From: Pseudokineococcus marinus
GTDB taxonomy: Bacteria; Actinomycetota; Actinomycetes; Actinomycetales; Quadrisphaeraceae
DNA length: 64,000 bases
Reading direction: 5' to 3'
Assembly (NCBI RefSeq): GCF_037482405.1
Contig: NZ_JBBHZZ010000005.1
Coordinates: 1-64,000, forward strand
A program made the translations under genes and the position numbers. The notes under the pieces are model-generated. The model saw only the letters and a program-made list of their open reading frames with translations, was not told the DNA's origin and did not search any database. Below are positions 43,514 to 52,733 of the stretch, piece after piece; within the stretch, counting starts at the first letter, position 1, and each line of letters opens with the position of its first letter.

Positions 43514-44887
43514 TCAGACGGTGGACGCCGACGCAGTCGCGGTCGCCTCCGGCCGGGACGCGGACGAGGAGCGCTCGGCGCGGACGGCGAGCGCGAGGAC
43601 CCCCAGGCCCACGAGCGACGCCGTGACGCCGACCCACATGGGGGCCGTCAGCCCCAGCCCGGCCGTGAGGACCGCCGCCCCCGCCGAGGCCCCGAGGGCG
43701 TTGGCGAGGTTGAAGGCGCTCTGGTTGGCGGCCGCCACCATGGCCCCGCTGCCGCCGCCGGCCCGCACGACCCGCTCCTGCAGGCCCGGGGAGGCCCCGA
43801 AGGTGACCACCCCCAGGAGCAGCAGCGTCACCACCACGGCCGGTCGCGACAGCGACGTCACCGTCAGGGCGACGAGCAGGACCGCCGTCGAGGTCATGCC
43901 CCCCACGAGCACCCCCGTCGGGAAGCGGTCGGCCAGCGGCCCGCCGACCAGCGTCCCGATGACGGAGCCGACGCCGAAGACGGCGAGGACGAGGGGCACC
44001 TGCGCCTCGTCGAAGCCGCTGCGGTCGGTGAGCAGGGGCGCCACGAAGGAGTGCACCGCGAAGAGGGCGCTGAAGCCCGTGAGCGTCACCCCGAGCAGCA
44101 GCCAGACCGCCGGGACGCGGAAGGCGGACAGCTGGGAGCGCAGGGCGACGCGCGGGGCGGCCGTGCGGGGCACCAGGGCGAGCACCGCCGCCGCCGTCAC
44201 GAGCCCGAGGCCCGCGACCGCCGCCACGGGCAGGCGCCAGCCGAAGGCCTGGCCCAGTGCCGTCGCCGCGGGGACGCCCACGACGTTGGCGACCGCGAGA
44301 CCCGCGATGACGAGGCCGATGGCCTGCGCCGTGCGGTGGGCCGGGACGACCGAGCGCGCGACGACCGTGGCGGTGCCGAAGAAGGCGCCGTGGACGAGGG
44401 CCGTCGCGAAGCGGGCGACGACGAGCGCCCGCGCGTCGGGCGCGAGGGCGCACGCCAGCCCGCCGACGACGAACAGACCCATGAGGGCGAGGAGAGCGGT
44501 CCGCGGCGTGGTGCGGCTCGCGAGAGCGGTGAGCAGCGGCGCCCCGACGACGACGCCCACGGCGTAGGCCGTGATGGTCGCGCTGGCGGCCGGCACGGAG
44601 ACGCCGAGGTCCTGCGCCACGAGGGGCAGCAGCCCCATCATCATGAACTCCGCCGTGCCGACCGCGAAGGCGCCGACGGCCAGGGCCACGAGCGTGTGCC
44701 GGGCCCGGGGGCGCCGCAGCGGCAGCGCGACCCGACGGGGCCGGGGCACGGACGGCTCTGCGGCGGTCGTCGGGCGGTCGTCCGGCAGGTGGGCCTGCGA
44801 GGTCGAGGTCGGCAGGGGCACGCGGCGGCTCCGGGGCGGGGCGGGGCCCCTCGTGGTCGTGGTTCGGCGCGTCGACCCCGTCGTCAA
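43514..44887 (-). CDS. MFS transporter, AraJ/DHA1 type
   Basis: Up to 457 residues with 12 predicted helices. Helix 1 carries AVGAFAVGTAEFMMMGLLPL, the signature of the AraJ/YdhP and chloramphenicol-resistance Cmx group. The expected GTATVVARSVVPAHRTAQAI and GGPLADRFPTGVLVG loops follow. Substrate unknown. The open frame starts at TTG 44887 with a long, polar, Arg/Thr-rich leader. A GTG at 44821 or one closer to helix 1 may be the real start. Convergent with the DUF2945 gene. Confidence 0.88.
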   Translation of the reverse strand: MTTGSTRRTTTTRGPAPPRSRRVPLPTSTSQAHLPDDRPTTAAEPSVPRPRRVALPLRRPRARHTLVALAVGAFAVGTAEFMMMGLLPLVAQDLGVSVPAASATITAYAVGVVVGAPLLTALASRTTPRTALLALMGLFVVGGLACALAPDARALVVARFATALVHGAFFGTATVVARSVVPAHRTAQAIGLVIAGLAVANVVGVPAATALGQAFGWRLPVAAVAGLGLVTAAAVLALVPRTAAPRVALRSQLSAFRVPAVWLLLGVTLTGFSALFAVHSFVAPLLTDRSGFDEAQVPLVLAVFGVGSVIGTLVGGPLADRFPTGVLVGGMTSTAVLLVALTVTSLSRPAVVVTLLLLGVVTFGASPGLQERVVRAGGGSGAMVAAANQSAFNLANALGASAGAAVLTAGLGLTAPMWVGVTASLVGLGVLALAVRAERSSSASRPEATATASASTV

Positions 44888-45043
44888 CCGTCCCGGCGCG
44901 GGCCGGGCGGGCCCCAGTCCACCACGGCCGGAGCACCGCCGTCAGCAGCATCCACCCGCCGTCCTCGGCGTCCTCGGCGTCGGGGGGGCCGCCCGCTCCT
45001 CCCCGCCGCGACGGGACGACGGGCACGGGGCAGCATCTCCGGC

Positions 45044-45616
45044 GTGGTGCAGACCGTGGAGGCCCTGCTGGACGCCGCGACCGAGAGGGTCGTCGTCGGC
45101 CAGTGGCAGGTGCTGCAGCGCGCCGGCCTGCCGAGCCAGGCCGACCACACCGGCTCCACCAACCGGCCCCACGTCACCCTCGCGACCGCGGCGCAGATGC
45201 CCGCCGCGCTCGACGACGCCCTCCGGGAGGCTGCGCAGCCCCTGCCCCAGGACGTGCGGCTGGGTCCCCTCGTCGTCCTCGGCGGGCGCCGCCACGTCCT
45301 GGCCCGCCTGCTCGTGGCGACGCCGGGGCTCCTCGCGCTGCACGCGCGCACCGCGGAGGTGGTCAGCGGCTGCCCCGAGCCCGGCGAGCTCCTGGCGCCC
45401 GGGGCGTGGACGCCGCACGTCACCCTCGCGCGCGGGCTGACGGGCGAGCAGCTCGCGGGGGCGCTGGCCGCGCTGGGCGGCGCGGGCGCGCTCGGCCCCG
45501 CGGCCGACGTCGGGGCGGCGGTCGTGGGGGTGCGCCGCTTCGACGGCGACGCCCGCGCCGTCCGCCTCGTCGCCGGGCGCGACGAGCTCAGGTCAGGCGG
45601 TCCAGCACCCCGCTGA
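45044..45616 (+). CDS. 2'-5' RNA ligase / 2H phosphoesterase family protein
   Basis: The product is 190 residues with the two H-x-T motifs that define the family: RPHVTLATAA and TPHVTLARGL, about 90 residues apart. They form the catalytic pair for 2',3'-cyclic phosphate or 2'-5' linkages. Start GTG 45044 or the adjacent GTG 45047. Its 3' end overlaps the convergent sirtuin gene by 29 bases. Confidence 0.88.
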   Translation: MVQTVEALLDAATERVVVGQWQVLQRAGLPSQADHTGSTNRPHVTLATAAQMPAALDDALREAAQPLPQDVRLGPLVVLGGRRHVLARLLVATPGLLALHARTAEVVSGCPEPGELLAPGAWTPHVTLARGLTGEQLAGALAALGGAGALGPAADVGAAVVGVRRFDGDARAVRLVAGRDELRSGGPAPR

Positions 45617-46547
45617 GCACCGGCGTGAGCGGGGCGTCGAGCCGCAGCGTCGCCGTCGCGTCAGCACGGGTGGGCCCCTGGCCGAGCACCGCCACCGGCA
45701 GACCGGCGCGACGCGCCCGCAGGACGAAGCGGTAGCCGGACATGACGGTGAGGGAGGAGCCGAGCACCACGAGGCTGCGGGCGGCGTCGACGCGGGCCGC
45801 GCACTCCTCGACCCGCGGGCGCGGCACCGTCTCGCCGAAGAAGACGACGTCCGGCTTGAGCGGACCGGCCCCGCACCGCTCGCAGGGCACGACGACGAAG
45901 CGGGCCACCGCCTCCTCCGGCAGGTCCACGTCGCCGTCGGGGTTGACCTCGCCCGCCGGCGGCTCGGGAGCGAAACCGGGGTTGGCGGCGCGCAGGCGCG
46001 CGTCCAGCCGCTCGCGGGGGGAGACGTCGCGGCAGGCGAGGCAGACGACCCGGTCGAGGCTGCCGTGCAGCTCGACCACGTCGCGCGAGCCGCCGGCCTG
46101 GTGCAGGCCGTCGACGTTCTGCGTGATGGTCCCCCGCACCAGACCGGCGCGCTCGAGCGCGGCGACGGCGCGGTGCCCGGCGTTCGGCCGCGAGCGGGCG
46201 ATGACGCGCCACCCGACGTGGCTGCGGGCCCAGTAGCGGCGGCGCGCCGCGGGGCCGTCCTCGGTGGCCCCGGTGAAGGCCTGGTAGGTCATCGGCACGT
46301 GCCGCTGGAGCGAGCCCCGCGGACCGCGGTAGTCGGGGATGCCGGAGTCCGTGGACAGACCGGCGCCCGACAGGACGACCGCTCCTCCGCGGCCCAGCAG
46401 CTCCGCGAGCAGGACCGCGCACTCCTGCGGGTCGCGCACGGGCTCCGGCGCCCGCTCCCCGGGCAGGGGGCGCGCCGGGCGCAGCACCAGCGACGGACGG
46501 ACGAGGGGACGCCCGGGCGCGGGCGGTGTCGTCGGCGACGTCGGCAC
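45588..46547 (-). CDS. Sir2-family NAD-dependent protein deacetylase
   Basis: The product is 319 residues. NAD-binding motifs are VLSGAGLSTDSGIPDYRGPR and TQNVDGLHQAGG, with the catalytic His in VELHGSLDRVVC. The zinc site pairs are CLAC and CERC. GSSLTVMSGYRFV closes the fold. It removes acyl groups from lysines. The N-terminal 40 residues are Pro/Arg-rich and the start (GTG 46547) is uncertain. Confidence 0.93.
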   Translation of the reverse strand: MPTSPTTPPAPGRPLVRPSLVLRPARPLPGERAPEPVRDPQECAVLLAELLGRGGAVVLSGAGLSTDSGIPDYRGPRGSLQRHVPMTYQAFTGATEDGPAARRRYWARSHVGWRVIARSRPNAGHRAVAALERAGLVRGTITQNVDGLHQAGGSRDVVELHGSLDRVVCLACRDVSPRERLDARLRAANPGFAPEPPAGEVNPDGDVDLPEEAVARFVVVPCERCGAGPLKPDVVFFGETVPRPRVEECAARVDAARSLVVLGSSLTVMSGYRFVLRARRAGLPVAVLGQGPTRADATATLRLDAPLTPVLSGVLDRLT

Positions 46548-46654
46548 GCCACCACGGTACGTCGGCCACCCGCGGAGCCCCCGCGGGCCCGGGACCGCGT
46601 CGGCGGACCCGCTCCAGGTGCCCGCGGGCGGCGCACGACGCCTAGGCTGCCCCG

Positions 46655-47122
46655 GTGAGCGAGGCCGACCCCACCGCGCCCGGAGCCCGACCCGGCACGT
46701 CCGCCGGCACCGCGGCGACGGACGCCGCCGGCGCCCGTCCCCGGGACGTGGCCGAGGAGGCGCGCATCGAGCCGCACCCGCGCGGCGCCTCGACGGCGCG
46801 CGCCCTCGTCGCCCGGCTGCTGGCGCCGGTGGCGCCGGCGACGGTGGTCGAGACGGCGGTGCTGCTCACGAGCGAGCTGACGACGAACGCCGTGCTCCAC
46901 GCGCGCGGGGAGGTCGTCGTCCGGGTCGAGGTCGTCGGCTCCCTCGTGCGCGTCGAGGTGACCGACCGCTCGACGCGCAGCCCCTCGCTGCAGGTCCCCC
47001 GCCTGGACGCCTCCGGAGGGCGGGGCCTCGTGCTCGTCGAGGCGCTGAGCAGCCGCTGGGGCAGCCGCCTCGTCGGAGGTGGCAAGGCCGTCTGGTTCGA
47101 GCTCGCGCTGGACCAGCGCTAG
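46655..47122 (+). CDS. RsbW-like anti-sigma/serine kinase (HATPase_c_2)
   Basis: The product is 155 residues. After a low-complexity leader it shows the GHKL ATPase core: VETAVLLTSELTTNAVLHAR (N box), VRVEVTDRS (G1-like) and DASGGRGLVLVEALSSRWGS (G2), ending KAVWFELAL. Such small proteins act as anti-sigma or switch kinases in partner-switching stress systems. No anti-sigma-factor antagonist lies next to it. A strong terminator follows. Confidence 0.88.
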   Translation: MSEADPTAPGARPGTSAGTAATDAAGARPRDVAEEARIEPHPRGASTARALVARLLAPVAPATVVETAVLLTSELTTNAVLHARGEVVVRVEVVGSLVRVEVTDRSTRSPSLQVPRLDASGGRGLVLVEALSSRWGSRLVGGGKAVWFELALDQR

Positions 47123-47189
47123 TCGACCGCCCGGCGACCGGGCCGCCGCCGGGGTCACCCCCTCCCAGGACGCACGAGACCCGGGACGC

Positions 47190-47225
47190 ACGAGACCCCT
47201 GGCCCGCGCGGGCCAGGGGTCTCGT
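47190..47225. terminator. Strong bidirectional terminator
   Basis: ACGAGACCCCTGGCCC (47190-47205) and GGGCCAGGGGTCTCGT (47210-47225) form a perfect 16-bp stem with loop GCGC, between convergent genes. Part of the left arm, GACGCACGAGACCC, is duplicated just upstream (47169-47182 and 47185-47198). Confidence 0.8.
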
Positions 47226-47271
47226 GGGTGCGGGCCGGGCCGTCACCCGGACGGCCGCAGCGGTCGCCGGC

Positions 47272-47568
47272 TCAGGCCGTCGTGTAGGTGAGGCAGTTCG
47301 CCTGGACGTCGTGCCCGGGGCCGACGCGCACCGAGCCGGCGGTGCACGTGAGGTCCTTGTTGAAGGAGCAGTCGGTGCGCTCGCAGGCGCCGACCTGGCC
47401 GACGACGCGGTCGAGGCCGCCCTTCGTGGAGATGTCGAAGAAGGTGCCGCAACCGGCCGTGCCGTGCTCGCTGCGCACGGTGATGGCGGGGGCGTGGCAG
47501 CCGTCGTGGTTGAAGGCGCAGCCGTCGACCGCGCACTCGCTGACCTGGGGCATCTCGAGCAGGGACAT
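47272..47568 (-). CDS. DUF1540 protein, two tandem domains
   Basis: The product is 98 residues with two copies of the DUF1540 pattern: CAVDGCAFNHDGCHAPAITV and CERTDCSFNKDLTCTAGSVR. The regularly spaced Cys and His residues suggest metal binding, although that is not established. GGAGGAG precedes the ATG at 47568. It is a small cytosolic protein of unknown function. Confidence 0.9.
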   Translation of the reverse strand: MSLLEMPQVSECAVDGCAFNHDGCHAPAITVRSEHGTAGCGTFFDISTKGGLDRVVGQVGACERTDCSFNKDLTCTAGSVRVGPGHDVQANCLTYTTA

Positions 47569-47767
47569 GGCGCTCCTCCGGGTCTCGGCCGCCGCGCGGC
47601 CACGGTGTCGTGCGGCGACGGTAGACCCGGGAAAGCCTCGGCGCACCGAAGGGAAGCCTTTCTTCTCCCCTTCCACGCCGCATTCTCGTCAGTCGCAGGA
47701 AAGCTTCCCTCACCTTTCCGGGTGGAGTTCGGGGGCCGCACCGGGCCCCGCGAGCGCTCGCCGCCGG

Positions 47768-49699
47768 TCAGCCGCCCGACCAGGCCCGCCACAGGTCGGC
47801 GTAGGGCCCCGCCGCGTCGACCAGGTCGTCGTGGGCCCCGACCTCGACGACCCTGCCGCCCGCCATGACGACGACGCGGTCGGCGAGCCGGGCCTGCGTG
47901 AGGCGGTGCGCGACGACCAGCGTCGTGCGTCCGGCGGTCGCGGCCCGCGCGGCGCGCTCGAGCGCGGCGGCCCCCGTGCTGCCGGCCTCGGCGGTGGCCT
48001 CGTCGAGCACCGCGACGGCGGGGTCGGCGAGCACGAGGCGGGCGAGCGCGAGCTGCTGGGCCTGCTCGGGCGTCAGCGCGACGCCGCCCTCCCCCACCCG
48101 GGTGGCCGCCCCGTCGGGCAGCGCCCGCACCCAGGCGGCGGCACCCACGGCCTCGAGCGCCGCCGTGACCGCGCTCTCCAGCGCCGTCCCCGCGAGGCCC
48201 GGAGGGGCGGCCATCGCCACGTCGTCGAGCAGGCGGCCGGAGAAGACGTGCACCTCCTGGCTCACGAGGACCACGGACCGCCGGCGCTGCTCCGGGTCCA
48301 GCGCGCCCACCTCGGTGCCTCCGAGGAGGACCCGCCCGGCGGCCGGGGCCAGCTCGCCCGCCACCAGGGCCGCCAGCGTCGACTTGCCGGCGCCGCTGGC
48401 ACCGACCACGGCGACGTGCTCGCCCGGCGCGAGGGCGAGGTCGACCCCGTGCAGCACCGGAGGACCGCCGTCGTAGCGGTGCACGACGTCGTCCACGCGG
48501 ACGGAGGCGTCCGCCGGGGCCGGCGCGGCGACGGGCGCCGCGGGCGCGGGCATCTGCGCCACGCCGGCCAGGCGGGCCAGGCTCGCCCCGGCCGACTGGA
48601 CGTCGTCGAAGGACGTCAGGAGCACGCCGAGGGGCCCGAAGAGCTGCAGGAAGAGCAGGACCGCCGTCGTCACCTCGCCGACGGTCAGGGTGCCGCCGCG
48701 CACGAGCCAGAACCCCGTGCCGAGGACGGCGACGACGCCCACCGCCTCGGCGAGGTTCATCGCCGAGGCGAAGCGCGTGAAGAGCCGCAGCACGGTGATC
48801 GCGAGGTCGCGGGCGCGCGCGGAGCGGGCCTCCACGTCGGCTGCGCGCGCCTCCTCCGCCCGCAGCGCGCGCACGGTGCGTGCGCCCTGCAGAGCGCCCA
48901 GCAGCGCCTGGGAGCGCGCGCCCTGAGCGGTCCGCTGGAGCGCGTAGAGGGGCCCGGAGCGGGGCAGGTACCACCGCAGGGCGCCCACGTAGACGGGCAG
49001 GCAGAGCACGCCGGCCACGCCGACGCGCCAGTCCACCGCCGTCAGCGCCGCCGCCGTGAGGACGACGGTGAGCGCCGACGCGAGCACCTGCGGGACCACC
49101 TCGGCGATGGCCCGGGTGACGACCGCGACGTCGTCGCCGACGCGCGCGAGGAGGTCGCCCGTCCCCGTCCGCTCGAGGACGGACGTGGGCAGGCGCAGCA
49201 CGCGGTCGACCACCGCGGTGCGCAGACCGGCCAGCGCGCGGGCTCCCGCCCGGGCGACCGCCGCCGCCGCGAGCCCCGAGGCGGCGCCGGCCGCGAGCGC
49301 GCCGGCGACGAGGAGCACGAGCACCGGGACGAGCGCCGCCGCTCCCTCCGCCGACCCGCCCGCGCCGGCGGCGGCGAGGCCGCGCTCGCGCGCGACGACG
49401 TCGACGAGCAGGCCCAGCGCCCAGGGGGCGACGAGCCCGAGCGCCGCCGCGACGGCGCTGAGCCCGAGGGCGGCGGCGGTGCGCCACGGCGTGCGCACCA
49501 GCTCCCCGCGCACGGCCGCCCACGCCCGGCGACGGCTCGCCACGGGCAGCAGCGCCCGGCCGGCCTCCTCGTCGGGACCCTCGGGCAGGGGGGCGAAGGC
49601 GTCCGGGCTCCGGCTCTGGCTCGGACCCTGGCTCCGACTCGGGCTCGGGCCCCGGCTCGCGTCCGGGCCCGTCCGGCTCGCGCCGTCCACCGCGCTCAC
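47768..49699 (-). CDS. ABC exporter half-transporter A (canonical Walker A, degenerate signature)
   Basis: The product is 643 residues: six-helix ABC exporter domain, then nucleotide-binding domain. Walker A is GASGAGKST, the Q-loop is LVSQEVHVFSGRL, Walker B is VAVLDEATAE and the switch His is in LVVAHRLTQA. The signature, normally LSGGQ, is LTPEQ (GVALTPEQAQQLALAR). It overlaps the stop of the next half-transporter by four bases, so they should form a heterodimer in which A supplies the working Walker A/B. Substrate unknown. Start GTG 49699. Confidence 0.92.
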   Translation of the reverse strand: MSAVDGASRTGPDASRGPSPSRSQGPSQSRSPDAFAPLPEGPDEEAGRALLPVASRRRAWAAVRGELVRTPWRTAAALGLSAVAAALGLVAPWALGLLVDVVARERGLAAAGAGGSAEGAAALVPVLVLLVAGALAAGAASGLAAAAVARAGARALAGLRTAVVDRVLRLPTSVLERTGTGDLLARVGDDVAVVTRAIAEVVPQVLASALTVVLTAAALTAVDWRVGVAGVLCLPVYVGALRWYLPRSGPLYALQRTAQGARSQALLGALQGARTVRALRAEEARAADVEARSARARDLAITVLRLFTRFASAMNLAEAVGVVAVLGTGFWLVRGGTLTVGEVTTAVLLFLQLFGPLGVLLTSFDDVQSAGASLARLAGVAQMPAPAAPVAAPAPADASVRVDDVVHRYDGGPPVLHGVDLALAPGEHVAVVGASGAGKSTLAALVAGELAPAAGRVLLGGTEVGALDPEQRRRSVVLVSQEVHVFSGRLLDDVAMAAPPGLAGTALESAVTAALEAVGAAAWVRALPDGAATRVGEGGVALTPEQAQQLALARLVLADPAVAVLDEATAEAGSTGAAALERAARAATAGRTTLVVAHRLTQARLADRVVVMAGGRVVEVGAHDDLVDAAGPYADLWRAWSGG

Positions 49700-51573
49700 C
49701 CGAGCACCGCCGCGCGGTAGTGCTGGTCGGCGAGGACGAGGTCGGCGTGGGCGCCCGTGCCCGCCGCCCGGCCGCCGCGCACGAGGACGACCCGGTCGGC
49801 CACGGCCAGCAGCGCCGGGCCGGCCGTGACGACGAGCGTGCTCCGCGGGGCCGCCGTCGGGTCGGCGGCGTCGTGACGCAGGGCGCGCAGCCCGCGGGCG
49901 ACGGTCTGCTCGGTGACGGCGTCGACCGCCGTCGTCGGCTCGTGCAGGACGAGCAGCGGCGGGTCGGCCAGCAGCGCCCGCGCCAGCCCGAGGCGCTGGC
50001 GCTGGCCCCCGGAGAGGCCGGCCCCGCGGTCGAGCAGCGGCCGGTCCAGGCCGCGCGGGTCGAGGCCGACGACCTCGTCGGCCCCGGCGGCGGCGAGCGC
50101 CTGCGCGAGGGTGGGGCCGCCCGAGCGAGGTCGGGCGGGCGCGACGTCGAGGTTCGTGGCCAGCGTGCCCTCGAAGAGCGAGGTCGCGTGCGGCTCGACG
50201 TGGACGACCTCGCGCACGGCTGATGCGTCGAGGTCGGCCCAGGCGGCGCCGTCCAGGCGCACGGCACGGCCGACCTCGCCGGGGGGCACGCGCCCGGCGA
50301 GGACGTCGAGGAGGTCGGCGGCGTCGGCCGGGTCCTCCGCGACGAGGGCGACCAGCTCCCCCGGTCGGACGTCGAGGTCCAGGCCGGTCAGGCGCCCGGT
50401 GCGCAGGCCCTCCACGTGCAGCGCGGGCGACCCCGAGGGCGCCAGGCCACCGGCGGGGGCCACGTGCTCCTCCGCCAGCAGCGCCGCGACCCTCGCCGCG
50501 CTGGCCCGGGAGGCGGCGAGGCGCGCCAGGGCCGCCCCCACGAGACGGACCGGCTGGGACAGGTGCTGGGCGAGGCCGACGACGACGACGAGCTCGCCGA
50601 CGCTGAGGTCGCCCCGCAGGGCGAGGACGGCGGCCGCCCCGGCCACGGCGGCGAGGAAGGCGCCGCTCAGCAGCGTCGTCGCGCCCAGCTGGACGCCGTC
50701 CGCCGCCGCCGACCGCAGCGAGGCCGCGAGCGCGGCGTCGCTCGAGCGGCGGTAGCGGGCCGCCGCGGCCGGCGCGACCCCGAGCCCGTGGAGGACCCGC
50801 AGGCCGCGCACCAGGTCGGTCGCCAGGGCGGACGTCGCGGCCACGGCCTCCTGCTGGGCGCTCGCGCGGCGGGTGACGAGCGGTCCGAGGCCCCGCAGGG
50901 CCAGGGAGACCAGGGGCGCGCCCACGAGCACCGCCAGGGCCAGCGGGACGTGCAGCGCGAGGAGCGTGACGGCCACGGCGCCGAGGGAGACGACGGCCGA
51001 GACGACCAGCGCGACGGCGTCGAGGACGTCCGCGGTGCGCTCGGCGTCCGAGGACGCCACGGACAGCACCTCCCCGTCGGCGCGGTGGTGGCGTGCGCCC
51101 CGGGGGTCGAGGGAGCGGCGCGCGACGGCCACCCGCAGGGCGTGGCCCTCGTGCTCCTGCGCGGCCAGCAGCGGCCGGATGCCGTGCCGGTAGCTGAGGG
51201 ACAGGACGAGGAAGAGGGCGGCGATGGCGAGCACGGAGGTGACGAGCGCGGTGACGTCGCCGGTGAGGACCGCCCGGTCGACGGTCCACCCCGCGGCGAC
51301 GGGGACGAGGACCTCGCACAGGGCCCACAGCCCGAGCAGCGGGCACGCCACGGCCAGGCGCCGCCGCTGGCGTCGGACGACGAGGCGCAGCAGACCGTCC
51401 GCCGTCGCCGGCGGGTCGCCGGGCGCGTCGCGGCGCGGACGGCGGGACGGGCGCAGGACGGCTCCTCGGTCGGCGGGTCGGCGGGTCGGGTCGGCGCGGC
51501 GGGGTCGGTGTCCGGGGTCGGCGCGTCGGCGTCGGGACGCCGGCGACCTCCGGCGGGCGACCGGCGCGGGCAC
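49696..51573 (-). CDS. ABC exporter half-transporter B (canonical signature, degenerate Walker motifs)
   Basis: The product is 625 residues with the same layout as its partner. The Walker A position reads LVALVAEDPADAADLLDVLA with no GxxGxGK. Walker B ends LLVLHEPTTAVD, and the switch His is replaced (LVVTAGPALL). The signature LSGGQRQRLGLARALL is perfect. So only the composite site formed by A's Walker motifs and B's signature can hydrolyse ATP. The GTG at 51573 lies one base past the nuclease stop; the first 45 residues are Arg/Pro-rich. Confidence 0.9.
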   Translation of the reverse strand: MPAPVARRRSPASRRRRADPGHRPRRADPTRRPADRGAVLRPSRRPRRDAPGDPPATADGLLRLVVRRQRRRLAVACPLLGLWALCEVLVPVAAGWTVDRAVLTGDVTALVTSVLAIAALFLVLSLSYRHGIRPLLAAQEHEGHALRVAVARRSLDPRGARHHRADGEVLSVASSDAERTADVLDAVALVVSAVVSLGAVAVTLLALHVPLALAVLVGAPLVSLALRGLGPLVTRRASAQQEAVAATSALATDLVRGLRVLHGLGVAPAAAARYRRSSDAALAASLRSAAADGVQLGATTLLSGAFLAAVAGAAAVLALRGDLSVGELVVVVGLAQHLSQPVRLVGAALARLAASRASAARVAALLAEEHVAPAGGLAPSGSPALHVEGLRTGRLTGLDLDVRPGELVALVAEDPADAADLLDVLAGRVPPGEVGRAVRLDGAAWADLDASAVREVVHVEPHATSLFEGTLATNLDVAPARPRSGGPTLAQALAAAGADEVVGLDPRGLDRPLLDRGAGLSGGQRQRLGLARALLADPPLLVLHEPTTAVDAVTEQTVARGLRALRHDAADPTAAPRSTLVVTAGPALLAVADRVVLVRGGRAAGTGAHADLVLADQHYRAAVLG

Positions 51574-51574
51574 G

Positions 51575-52465
51575 CTACGGCACCGGCCACCGCCCCACCG
51601 CGACGTCGGCGAGCGAGCGCAGCTCGCGCCAGCGCGACCGGGCGCCTCCCGCGTCGGCGGCGCCGGCCGGGACGACGAGGACGTCGGCGCCCGCGAGCGG
51701 GCCGAGGTCGAGCCCGGTGAGGTCGGCCACGTCGGCGACGGGCACGGCGAAGGTGCGGAACGGCCCCAGGGGCGGCGGCTCGTCCGCGAGCGCGGCCCGG
51801 GCGGAGGCCGCCTGGAGGTCCACCGACCCCAGCTGCGGCGTCTGGTCGAGCACGTGGGCGACGGCCGCCAGGCGCTCGCCCTCCGGGGTCGGCGCGGCCC
51901 ACGCGACGACCTTCCAGAAGAGGCGGGGCAGCTGGACGCCGCGGTAGAGCGGGTCGTCGTCGGCGAGGACGGGCCCGGTGAGGACGGCGAGCCGCCGCCG
52001 ACCGGCCTCGGCGGCCTGCAGCACGTGGTCCTCCAGCCCCAGCCACAGCTCCTTCGACTGGTTGAAGGCGGACGCCTGGGGCGCCGCGTTCGGGTAGGTG
52101 AAGGTGTCGGCCTCCGCCCGCGCCGCCTCCTCGGGCTCCCCCCACACCGGGTCGAGCCGGCGGACGAGGTGGCCGCGGTCGAGGTCGTTGCGCGCGTAGA
52201 GCTCCTCCCCCGCCTGGTCCTGCTGGGCGACCCGCGGGTCGGGCCGCCAGTCCCCGGAGCGGGGCAGGTCGCGCAGCCGGGCGCCGTCCACGACGACGGC
52301 CGTGGCCGCGGCCAGGCGCCGCCCCCGGTCGAGGAGGACCGTGAAGTGGGTGCTCGGCAGCTCGACCAGGTCGGTGGCGCCGCCGCCGCGCCGGCGCGGC
52401 AGCGGCACGGAGGTGCCGAGGAAGAGCGGGTCGTAGCCGGCCGGGGGCGTCGCGCGGGGGTCCAC
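51575..52465 (-). CDS. NUC-type DNA/RNA non-specific endonuclease
   Basis: The product is 296 residues. The catalytic motif is LYARNDLDRGHLVRRLDPVW (DRGH), followed by YPNAAPQASAFNQSKELWLG with the metal-binding Asn, and KVVAWAAPTP later. These define the NUC1/EndoG family, which cuts DNA and RNA with Mg2+. There is no signal peptide, so it should act inside the cell or be exported by another route. It is coupled to the ABC exporter pair (one base between stop and start), which is an unusual partnership. Confidence 0.9.
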   Translation of the reverse strand: MDPRATPPAGYDPLFLGTSVPLPRRRGGGATDLVELPSTHFTVLLDRGRRLAAATAVVVDGARLRDLPRSGDWRPDPRVAQQDQAGEELYARNDLDRGHLVRRLDPVWGEPEEAARAEADTFTYPNAAPQASAFNQSKELWLGLEDHVLQAAEAGRRRLAVLTGPVLADDDPLYRGVQLPRLFWKVVAWAAPTPEGERLAAVAHVLDQTPQLGSVDLQAASARAALADEPPPLGPFRTFAVPVADVADLTGLDLGPLAGADVLVVPAGAADAGGARSRWRELRSLADVAVGRWPVP

Positions 52466-52569
52466 GCGCCCAGTGGAGCAGGGGACGCCGACAGCCGCGC
52501 CCGATCAGCACCGAGGTGCCAGCACCGGACCGCCGCCGCCGACGCGGCGGGGCGGGGCGGAGACGAGCC

Positions 52570-52607
52570 GGGCGGGACGAGCGGGGCGGGACGAGCGGGG
52601 CGGGACG
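52570..52607. repeat. 14-bp tandem repeat in the nuclease/protease promoter region
   Basis: GGGCGGGACGAGCG occurs twice in perfect tandem (52570-52583, 52584-52597) with a third partial unit to 52607. It lies in the 268-base divergent spacer between the nuclease (start 52465) and the protease (start 52734). Confidence 0.7.
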
Positions 52608-52733
52608 GCTCGGTCCGGGCCGCGGCTGTCGGGGGTCGGGTCCACACTCGGCCACGACCGGTGAGCAGCGCAGACGCCCCGTCACCGTCACCGCAGAGGT
52701 CCCGTCACCGACGGCGGGGCAGGAGGAGGGCCC

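Noticed and set aside
49696..51573. Sequencing error as the cause of the missing Walker A in exporter half B
   Set aside because: The frame is intact, several motifs are lost together in a consistent way and the partner shows the complementary loss, as in asymmetric exporters.
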